From NCBI GenBank assembly GCA_934358495.1, contig CAKRKO010000020.1, positions 1-33,508 on the forward strand: a stretch of DNA of 33,508 bases. Direction: 5' to 3'. The translations under genes and the position numbers were made by a program. Below are positions 25,329 to 31,366 of this stretch, piece by piece. Within the stretch, counting starts at the first letter, position 1. Each line of letters opens with the position of its first letter. The notes under the pieces are model-generated. The model worked only from the letters and a program-made list of their open reading frames with translations, ran no database searches and was not told the DNA's origin. The stretch comes from an uncultured Eubacterium sp. (GTDB taxonomy: Bacteria > Bacillota > Clostridia > Lachnospirales > Lachnospiraceae).

Positions 25329-26141
25329 ATGGGTGCTTTAAAATTATGTACATATAAAAAAGCGGCGTATCCGCTGTATCTGGAGACGTTATCGGTACAG
25401 ATCGAGACGATGGAAGAACTGTGCTATGCCATGGAATCCAGTCTGTTTTTGCTGGACGATGGCTGGATGAATAAGGAGCTGTTTTCGTGGCTGCAGGACG
25501 CGCTGGACGCAAAGGAACTGGCGGCACAGTTGCAGCATCTGTATCACAGAAAGCGGGATGTGTATGCCTGTGCGGAACTGATTTTTGCGTCATCGGGATA
25601 TTATTCCGGAGCGGAACTGAATCATCTGGAGCAGGTAATCGAGCGCATCCGCGGGAAAAATCAGATGGAACGCAGAAAAATGCGGGCGGATTATTTCCTT
25701 TCAAGAAAACGGTATCGTTATGCGGCTTACGGTTATCTGGAACTGTTACAGCCGGAATTTATGGCTCAGATGACGGAGGAACTGCAGGGGCATATCATGC
25801 ATAATCTTGGAGTGGCATATGCAAGGCTGTTTTTGTTCCCGGAGGCGGCGCGGATGTTTTCGGCGGCTTATCAGAAATCCAGGGAAGAGCGGTCAAAGCT
25901 CTGCTATCTGTATGCTATGAATTATATCAATGATGAGGAGCAGATGGAGGAGAAGGCACCGGAGATCCATTTTGGTACAATGAAAGAAGCGTTTTCACAT
26001 TTTACGGATGTATCTGATCAGGAACAGTATTATCAGGAGCGCAAAAAAATCTCGGATGCGAGCCATGCGTTTAACTGGAAAAGCCGGGAGGAGGAGATCC
26101 GTACCCGGTGGATACGGGAATATGAGGAAATGTATTCTTGA
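25329..26141 (+). CDS. Helical TPR-like protein of the DUF5717/5716 cluster
   Basis: About 270 residues. The protein is helical throughout, with repeat-like pairs such as YFLSRKRYRYAAYGYLELL and HNLGVAYARLFLFPEAARMF (about residues 120-190) that fit TPR units. No membrane segment or enzyme motif is visible. The start is the ATG at 25329 behind GGAGAG (25315-25320). It is the third gene after the DUF5717 and Hsp70-like genes in the same direction, with a 109-base gap, and so probably completes a three-part complex. TPR proteins often act as co-chaperones of Hsp70-type proteins, which fits, but this is inference from position and fold. Confidence 0.72.
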   Translation: MGALKLCTYKKAAYPLYLETLSVQIETMEELCYAMESSLFLLDDGWMNKELFSWLQDALDAKELAAQLQHLYHRKRDVYACAELIFASSGYYSGAELNHLEQVIERIRGKNQMERRKMRADYFLSRKRYRYAAYGYLELLQPEFMAQMTEELQGHIMHNLGVAYARLFLFPEAARMFSAAYQKSREERSKLCYLYAMNYINDEEQMEEKAPEIHFGTMKEAFSHFTDVSDQEQYYQERKKISDASHAFNWKSREEEIRTRWIREYEEMYS

Positions 26142-26147
26142 AAATTC

Positions 26148-26176
26148 TTTACGAATGCCATCCGTGGTGGTATAAT
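26148..26176 (+). promoter_or_regulatory. Promoter of the pantothenate/CoA operon
   Basis: TTTACG (26148-26153) and an extended TGGTATAAT (-10 at 26171-26176) are 17 bases apart. The -10 box sits in the loop of a long inverted repeat (26153-26194), which suggests control by a DNA-binding regulator. Confidence 0.75.
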
Positions 26177-26182
26177 GTCGAG

Positions 26183-26298
26183 CGGATGGTATTCCGAAAG
26201 GAAACGATACCTTGTATTTATTATTTTGAAACGGAGCTTGTATTGCAGGTCGCAAACGAGACTCACTGTCCCGCCATCGAGAGAATGGAGGGATGTTT
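26183..26298 (+). promoter_or_regulatory. Structured leader of the pan operon (candidate pan-motif RNA)
   Basis: The predicted message begins near 26183 and has a leader of about 115 bases. Its first part folds as GGTAT-TCC-GAAA-GGA-AACG-ATACC (26188-26211): a 5-base outer stem, a 3-base inner stem, a GAAA loop and an unpaired AACG bulge on the 3' side. A conserved pan motif with bulged adenosines is known in leaders of panB/panC/panD operons of Firmicutes. The position fits that motif, but I cannot confirm the match by eye. No terminator hairpin is seen in the leader. Confidence 0.4.
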
Positions 26299-27141
26299 AT
26301 GAATATTGGATTTATTGGCGCAGGAAAAGTTGGTTTTTCACTTGGAAAATATCTAACCGAGCGCAATGTCAGGGTGACCGGATATTACAGCCGTAATCCG
26401 CAGTCATCCAGAGAAGCAGCAGATTTTACAAATACCAGACAGTACCTGAATTTAAGACATCTGGTAGAGGACAGTGATGTCCTTTTTGTGGCAATTCCGG
26501 ATTCGGCAATTGCCCAAATGTGGGAACAGTTAAGAATGCTTCCGATTCAGAATAAGATTATAAGTCATTTCAGCGGCTCATTGAGTTCCGCTGTCTTTTC
26601 GGATATTGAGCGTTATCGCGCTTATGGGTATTCTATCCATCCGTTATTCGCCATCAATGATAAGTATGAATCTTACAAAGTGATCTCACAGGCGTTTTTT
26701 ACGATTGAGGGAGATCCGAAATATCTGAACTGGTTTGTACGGCTTTTTGAAAGTTTCGGAAATCCGGTGGAGGTTATTTCAAAAGAAGACAAAGTACGTT
26801 ATCATGCAGCGGCAGCTATGGCCAGCAATCTATACGTGGGATTGGCAAATATGTGTGAGGAAATGTTGCGAAATTGTGGCTTTTCTGCAGCAAATGCACA
26901 TCGCGCATTATCACCGCTGATGATCGGAAATACGGAGAATATCATCCAGTACGGCCCGGTTGGTGCCCTGACAGGCCCGATTGAGCGAAATGACCTGTCT
27001 ACGGTTATGGATCATTTAGACAGCCTGTCTGCACAGGAACAGAAGATTTATAGAGATTTGTCCGAAGAAGTGCTGAAGATTGCAAAAATGAAACATCCGG
27101 AGCGGGATTATTCTGAGATGGAAAGGATTATAAAATCATGA
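26299..27141 (+). CDS. DUF2520-family Rossmann oxidoreductase
   Basis: About 280 residues. The N-terminal Rossmann fold opens with NIGFIGAGKVG (G7, G9, G12), which binds NAD(P). VLFVAIPDSAI (about residues 55-65) ends the domain. The C-terminal half, from about residue 150, is the helical DUF2520 dimer domain (KVRYHAAAAMASNLYVGL). I chose the ATG at 26299, six bases after GGAGGG (26287-26292). The last four bases overlap panB (ATGA), so it is coupled to the pathway. The fold and order resemble ketopantoate reductase and the 6-phosphogluconate dehydrogenase family. No panE is visible in the operon, so this is a good candidate for the missing ketopantoate reductase step. That is inference. Confidence 0.85.
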   Translation: MNIGFIGAGKVGFSLGKYLTERNVRVTGYYSRNPQSSREAADFTNTRQYLNLRHLVEDSDVLFVAIPDSAIAQMWEQLRMLPIQNKIISHFSGSLSSAVFSDIERYRAYGYSIHPLFAINDKYESYKVISQAFFTIEGDPKYLNWFVRLFESFGNPVEVISKEDKVRYHAAAAMASNLYVGLANMCEEMLRNCGFSAANAHRALSPLMIGNTENIIQYGPVGALTGPIERNDLSTVMDHLDSLSAQEQKIYRDLSEEVLKIAKMKHPERDYSEMERIIKS

Positions 27142-27965
27142 AAACAACAGTTTCTACATTGAAGAAGCAAAAAGAGAACGGAGAAAAGATCACGATGCTC
27201 ACCTGCTATGATTATTCCATGGCGAAACTCATGGATGAGGCAGGAATTGAGATTTTACTGATCGGTGATTCTCTCGGAAATACCATGCTGGGGTATGAAA
27301 ATACGTTACCGGTTACCATGGAAGACATGATCGCCCATACAGCGGCAGTCAGCAGAGGCGCAAAAAATGCCTTTGTTCTGGCAGATATGCCGTTTATGTC
27401 TTATCAGACATCTGTCTATGATGCAGTTTTAAATGCAGGACGTCTGATGAAAGAAGGACATGCACATGGAGTAAAACTGGAAGGCGGTGCCAGAGTGTGC
27501 CCTCAGATTGAGGCCATTGTGGCAGCAGATATTCCGGTATGCGCACATATCGGACTGACACCGCAGTCCATCAATGCCTTTGGTGGATTTAAGGTACAGG
27601 GCAAGAGTGAGGAAGCAGCCCGTCAGCTGGTAGAGGATGCAAAAAAAGTTGAGGCAGCAGGTGCTTCTATGCTTGTAATGGAGTGTGTTCCGGCAAAACT
27701 TGCAGAAGTGATCACAAAGACAGTTTCCATTCCGACCATCGGCATCGGAGCCGGTGCAGGTTGTGACGGACAGGTTCTGGTAAATCAGGATATGCTTGGT
27801 ATGTTTTCTGATTTTACACCAAAGTTTGTGAAACGTTTCGCAAATGTGGGTGAAATCATGAAACAGGCGTTTGCTGATTATTCCGCAGAGGTAAAAGCGG
27901 GTACATTCCCGACACCGGAACATACATACGCGATTTCAGACGAAGTTATTGAAAAGTTATATTAA
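27138..27965 (+). CDS. panB: 3-methyl-2-oxobutanoate hydroxymethyltransferase
   Basis: A 275-residue protein of the usual PanB length. Visible family signatures are MLTCYDYSMAKLMDEAG, GDSLGNTMLGYENTLPVTM with the metal-binding aspartate, ADMPFMSYQTS, VKLEGG and AHIGLTPQSINAFGGFKVQG. It adds a hydroxymethyl group from methylene-tetrahydrofolate to 2-oxoisovalerate, giving ketopantoate, the first committed step to vitamin B5. It works in the cytoplasm. The start overlaps the oxidoreductase stop by four bases, which couples the first two steps. Nothing unusual is seen in the catalytic motifs. Confidence 0.97.
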   Translation: MKTTVSTLKKQKENGEKITMLTCYDYSMAKLMDEAGIEILLIGDSLGNTMLGYENTLPVTMEDMIAHTAAVSRGAKNAFVLADMPFMSYQTSVYDAVLNAGRLMKEGHAHGVKLEGGARVCPQIEAIVAADIPVCAHIGLTPQSINAFGGFKVQGKSEEAARQLVEDAKKVEAAGASMLVMECVPAKLAEVITKTVSIPTIGIGAGAGCDGQVLVNQDMLGMFSDFTPKFVKRFANVGEIMKQAFADYSAEVKAGTFPTPEHTYAISDEVIEKLY

Positions 27966-28028
27966 GAAATGAAATTGGTTAACAGTGTTAAATGAAAACC
28001 AAAAACAAGTATAGAGGAGAATAGAAAA

Positions 28029-28868
28029 ATGCAGGTTGTATCAACAATAAAAGAAGTAAGAGATATTGTGGCAGGATGGAGAAAAGAAGGAAAGACCGTC
28101 GGATTTGTACCGACCATGGGTTATCTTCATGAGGGACACGGAAGTTTGATCAGCAAAGCCGTAGAGCAGAATGACAAAGCTGTTGTCAGCATTTTTGTCA
28201 ATCCGATGCAGTTTGGACCGACAGAGGATTTGGAAAGCTATCCGAGAGATCTGGAGAAAGACAGCAAATTCTGTGAGAGCCTTGGCGCTGACCTGATCTT
28301 CCATCCGGAACCGGAAGAAATGTATCACGATGGATTCAGTTCTTTTGTGGACATGACGGTTCTGACAGAGGAACTTTGCGGACTGAGCCGCCCGGTTCAT
28401 TTCCGTGGTGTTTGTACTGTAGTCAGCAAATTATTCAATATCGTTCAGCCGGATCGTGCATATTTTGGACAGAAAGATGCACAGCAGCTGGCCGTTATCA
28501 AACATATGGTAGATGACCTGAATATGAATGTGGAAGTAATCGGCTGCCCGATCATCCGTGAGGAAGACGGACTGGCAAAGAGCTCCAGAAATACCTATCT
28601 GTCCGCAGAAGAGCGAAAAGCAGCACTTATTTTAAGCAAAACCATCTTTATGGGCCAGAAAATGGTTGAAGAAGGGGAGACAGATGCGGTAAGATTAGTA
28701 GAAGCAATGAAAAAGAACATTGAGACAGAGCCGCTGGCAAAAATTGATTATGTCAAAGCGGTAGACGGTCTGACAATGCAGCAGGTAACAGAACTGAAGA
28801 GTCCGGCGCTGGTTGCTATGGCAGTGTATATTGGAAAAACAAGATTAATTGATAACTTTGTATGCTAA
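28029..28868 (+). CDS. panC: Pantothenate synthetase
   Basis: A 279-residue protein of normal PanC length. The nucleotidyltransferase HxGH motif is in VPTMGYLHEGHGSL (about residues 28-41). Further PanC marks are SIFVNPMQFGPTEDLESYPR, FRGVCTVVSKLFNIVQPD, YFGQKDAQQLAVIK and the KMSKS-like EEDGLAKSSRN. It joins pantoate and beta-alanine with ATP to make pantothenate. GAGGAGA upstream gives a strong ribosome site, and 63 bases separate it from panB. Transcription probably continues from the pan promoter. Confidence 0.97.
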   Translation: MQVVSTIKEVRDIVAGWRKEGKTVGFVPTMGYLHEGHGSLISKAVEQNDKAVVSIFVNPMQFGPTEDLESYPRDLEKDSKFCESLGADLIFHPEPEEMYHDGFSSFVDMTVLTEELCGLSRPVHFRGVCTVVSKLFNIVQPDRAYFGQKDAQQLAVIKHMVDDLNMNVEVIGCPIIREEDGLAKSSRNTYLSAEERKAALILSKTIFMGQKMVEEGETDAVRLVEAMKKNIETEPLAKIDYVKAVDGLTMQQVTELKSPALVAMAVYIGKTRLIDNFVC

Positions 28869-28871
28869 TGA

Positions 28872-28993
28872 GCAGTGCAAAAATTCGTAGGATTTCAATT
28901 TGACTGTTGTACAGGCAAGATTGAAAGACTGAATTTTTATTCGGCGAATGCCGATCAATGAGAAAAATCAGAGATTTTTCGAATGCGCACTGC
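28872..28993 (+). repeat. Structured repeat-like element between panC and panD
   Basis: A 7-base perfect inverted repeat, GCAGTGC (28872-28878) and GCACTGC (28987-28993), encloses two small hairpins: CGGC-GAAT-GCCG (28942-28953) and GAAAAATC-AGA-GATTTTTC (28962-28980). The outer ends also show related AATTCG/CGAATG sequences. Its compact form inside an operon suggests a MITE- or REP-like element. Only one copy is visible in the window. Confidence 0.5.
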
Positions 28994-29027
28994 GGAGAAA
29001 AGTAAAAAGAGAGAGGAAAAAGTTTTT

Positions 29028-29435
29028 ATGACCCTTCAGATGTTAAAAGGAAAAATTCACCGTGCAACTGTGGTGCAGGCTGCACTTGATTATGTAGGAA
29101 GTATCACAATTGATGAGGATCTTCTGGATGCTGCAGGTATTCTTGAATATGAGAAAGTTCAGATCGTTGATGTCAATAACGGTGCTCGTTTTGAGACATA
29201 TACTATTGCCGGAGAACGTGGAAGCGGAATGATCTGCTTAAACGGTGCAGCAGCGCGCTGTGCCTCCGTCAAAGATAAAGTTATCATTATGTCTTATGCG
29301 GATATGACGCCGGAAGAAGCAAAAACACACAAACCATCAGTTGTTTTTGTGGACGAGATCAATCGAATTGACCGGGTGACAAACTATGAGAAACATGGTC
29401 AGTTATTCGATAAAGCAAGACTGGATGAGGAGTAA
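29028..29435 (+). CDS. panD: Aspartate 1-decarboxylase
   Basis: 135 residues from the ATG at 29028. The chain MLKGKIHRATV followed by DYVGSITID contains the self-cleavage site G24-S25, which produces the pyruvoyl cofactor; the numbering matches known PanD enzymes and fixes this start over an in-frame ATG at 28983. Further marks are RFETYTIAGERGSG and LNGAAARCA (about residues 54-79). It turns aspartate into beta-alanine for PanC. A GAGGAAAAA site lies before the start. The gene follows a structured repeat-like element, so its first untranslated bases may fold. Confidence 0.95.
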   Translation: MTLQMLKGKIHRATVVQAALDYVGSITIDEDLLDAAGILEYEKVQIVDVNNGARFETYTIAGERGSGMICLNGAAARCASVKDKVIIMSYADMTPEEAKTHKPSVVFVDEINRIDRVTNYEKHGQLFDKARLDEE

Positions 29436-29444
29436 AAAGAAATC

Positions 29445-30632
29445 ATGTTAAAAGGAAAAACCGTTGTACTGGGTGTGACAGGAAGTATTGCAGCTTATAA
29501 AATTGCATCGCTGGCAAGTATGCTGATCAAACAGCATGCAGACGTACATGTGATCATGACGCAGAATGCGACAAATTTTATCCATCCAACCGCATTTGAA
29601 ACATTAACAAGACACAAATGTCTGGTGGATACCTTTGACCGGAATTTTCAGTTTGATGTACAGCATGTAAGTCTGGCACAACAGGCAGATGTGATGATGA
29701 TCGCACCGGCTTCTGCAAATGTGATCGGAAAGCTGGCGCATGGAATCGCAGACGATATGTTGACGACTACTGCGATGGCATGCAAAGCGCCGATGTTGAT
29801 CGTGCCGACAATGAATACAAATATGTATGAAAATCCGATTCTGCAGGATAATTTAAAGGTGCTGGCTTCCTATGGAAAAGAAATCATTGAACCAGCCAGC
29901 GGTATGCTTGCCTGCAGAGATGTGGGAAAAGGGAAGATGCCGGAGCCGGAAGTACTGTTCCAGCATATCATGCGCGTGATCGCCTTTGAAAAAGATATGG
30001 CAGGCAAAAAGGTACTGGTAACGGCAGGACCGACACAGGAAGCCATTGATCCGGTGCGTTATATCACAAATCATTCCACCGGAAAAATGGGTTATGCCAT
30101 TGCAGAAAATGCGATGCTGCGTGGCGCGGATGTGACACTGGTGACAGGACCCTGTGCGATTGAGCCACCGATGTTTGTCAATGTAAAACCGGTAATCTCC
30201 GCACAGGATATGTATGAGGCAGTGACAGAGGAATATGAGCAGACAGATATCGTGATCATGACTGCTGCAGTGGCGGATTATCGTCCGGCACAGGTCAGCC
30301 CAGAGAAAGTCAAGAAAAAAGAGGACGATATGTCGATTCCGCTGATTCGCACGAAAGATATTCTGGCAACTCTTGGGGCTTCCAAGACACATCAGTTCTT
30401 ATGCGGTTTTTCCATGGAGACACAGAATATGCTGGAGAACTCCAGAACCAAAATTGCAAAGAAGAATCTGGATATGATCGTAGCCAACAATTTGAAAGTG
30501 GCAGGTGCCGGATTCGGTACCGATACCAATGTGATCACACTGATCGCTGATGATATGGAAAAAGAGCTGCCGCTGATGAGCAAAAAAGAAGCTGCAGGTT
30601 GTATTCTGGATGCTATTCTTGAGAGATTATAG
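29445..30632 (+). CDS. coaBC: Bifunctional phosphopantothenoylcysteine decarboxylase/synthase
   Basis: A 395-residue two-domain protein. The CoaC part (1-180) has GVTGSIAAYK, PASANVIGKLAHG, the PTMNTNMYENP substrate loop and the catalytic cysteine loop MLACRDVGKGKMPEP. The CoaB part (about 190-395) has VTAGPTQEAIDPVRYITNHS, TGKMG and AAVADYRP. It couples phosphopantothenate to cysteine using CTP and then decarboxylates the product with FMN, giving phosphopantetheine. It follows panD by nine bases and closes the operon, which runs from ketopantoate to a CoA precursor. CoaA, CoaD and CoaE are not in this window. Confidence 0.97.
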   Translation: MLKGKTVVLGVTGSIAAYKIASLASMLIKQHADVHVIMTQNATNFIHPTAFETLTRHKCLVDTFDRNFQFDVQHVSLAQQADVMMIAPASANVIGKLAHGIADDMLTTTAMACKAPMLIVPTMNTNMYENPILQDNLKVLASYGKEIIEPASGMLACRDVGKGKMPEPEVLFQHIMRVIAFEKDMAGKKVLVTAGPTQEAIDPVRYITNHSTGKMGYAIAENAMLRGADVTLVTGPCAIEPPMFVNVKPVISAQDMYEAVTEEYEQTDIVIMTAAVADYRPAQVSPEKVKKKEDDMSIPLIRTKDILATLGASKTHQFLCGFSMETQNMLENSRTKIAKKNLDMIVANNLKVAGAGFGTDTNVITLIADDMEKELPLMSKKEAAGCILDAILERL

Positions 30633-30672
30633 TAAAGAAAAGTTTTACAAAGAGAGAATAAGAAATTGACGG

Positions 30673-30730
30673 ATCCGGAAAATGCATTTTTGATATTTTT
30701 TATCATTGATGTGTTTTCCGGATATTTTTC
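30673..30730 (+). terminator. Terminator of the pan/coaBC operon
   Basis: ATCCGGAAAA (30673-30682) pairs with TTTTCCGGAT (30714-30723), and ATTTTTC follows. The 31-base loop is long and AT-rich. Confidence 0.75.
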
Positions 30731-30732
30731 AC

Positions 30733-30761
30733 TTGAAATATACCCTTAGGGGGTATATAAT
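30733..30761 (+). promoter_or_regulatory. Promoter of the copper repressor gene with CsoR operator
   Basis: TTGAAA (30733-30738) and TATAAT (30756-30761) are 17 bases apart. The spacer holds the near-palindrome ATACCCTTAGGGGGTAT (30739-30755), the G/C-tract pattern bound by CsoR-type copper repressors, so repressor binding would block the polymerase. Confidence 0.85.
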
Positions 30762-30796
30762 AAACCAGTATTGATCAGAAAAACTGATAGATTACA

Positions 30797-30868
30797 GAGA
30801 TGCACAGAAGAATGTGTCATGTGTTGCATGACGTGCATCTCGCAGCAAGAATGTCAAAGGCATTCTTG
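30797..30868 (+). other. Two hairpins in the csoR leader
   Basis: The first is a bulged hairpin: GAGATGCAC (30797-30805) with GTGCATCTC (30833-30841), capped by GTCATG/CATGAC (30816-30821 and 30827-30832). The second is CAAGAATG (30846-30853) with CATTCTTG (30861-30868). Neither ends in a T run, so I do not call a terminator. They may stabilise the message or be remains of a repeat element. Confidence 0.5.
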
Positions 30869-30894
30869 AATAAAAAAGGAAGTGGATAGAATAG

Positions 30895-31224
30895 ATGGAA
30901 AAAGAGAAAACTACTCCGGTGCAGGAAGAATCCTGTTGCTGTTGTCATAAGAAAAAAGAACGTGACGCAAAAGAGTATAAAGATCTGATGAACCGGCTCA
31001 GCCGTATTGAAGGTCAGGTGCGCGGCGTAAAAGGGATGCTGGAAAAAGATGCCTACTGTGTGGACATTCTGACTCAGGTGGCAGCGATCAACGCGGCACT
31101 GAACAGTTTTAATAAAGTGCTATTGGCAAATCATATCAAAACCTGTGTGGTTGAAAATGTGCGAAATGGAGATGACAGTGTCATTGACGAGCTGGTTACA
31201 ACAATGCAGAAACTGATGAAATAG
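30895..31224 (+). CDS. csoR: CsoR-type copper-sensing repressor
   Basis: A 109-residue, all-helical protein of the CsoR/RcnR (DUF156) family. The core has LSRIEGQVRGVKGMLEKDAYC and VLLANHIKTCV. The Cu(I) ligands would be C55, H80 and C84 in the usual C-x(n)-H-x3-C layout. In this family copper binding releases the repressor from its operator, and such an operator lies in the promoter just upstream. An extra N-terminal CCCCH string (C14-C17, H18) is unusual and might bind further metal. The CopA gene follows 142 bases downstream in the same direction. Identification is strong; sensing of a related metal is less likely. Confidence 0.93.
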   Translation: MEKEKTTPVQEESCCCCHKKKERDAKEYKDLMNRLSRIEGQVRGVKGMLEKDAYCVDILTQVAAINAALNSFNKVLLANHIKTCVVENVRNGDDSVIDELVTTMQKLMK

Positions 31225-31366
31225 AGAATTTTGTTGCATATGTAAATGATCAGAACTGTATAGATAAAATTTAAACTATATATTTAGTCTGATTTAATAT
31301 GATTTTGACAAAAGCAAATGGATAAAATCTGCATAGGCAGAGAGAATATATGAGGTGAATATTTTT

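Noticed and set aside
30846..30878. Hairpin before csoR considered as a transcription attenuator
   Set aside because: It is followed by an A run, not a T run, on the coding strand, so it should not terminate csoR transcription.
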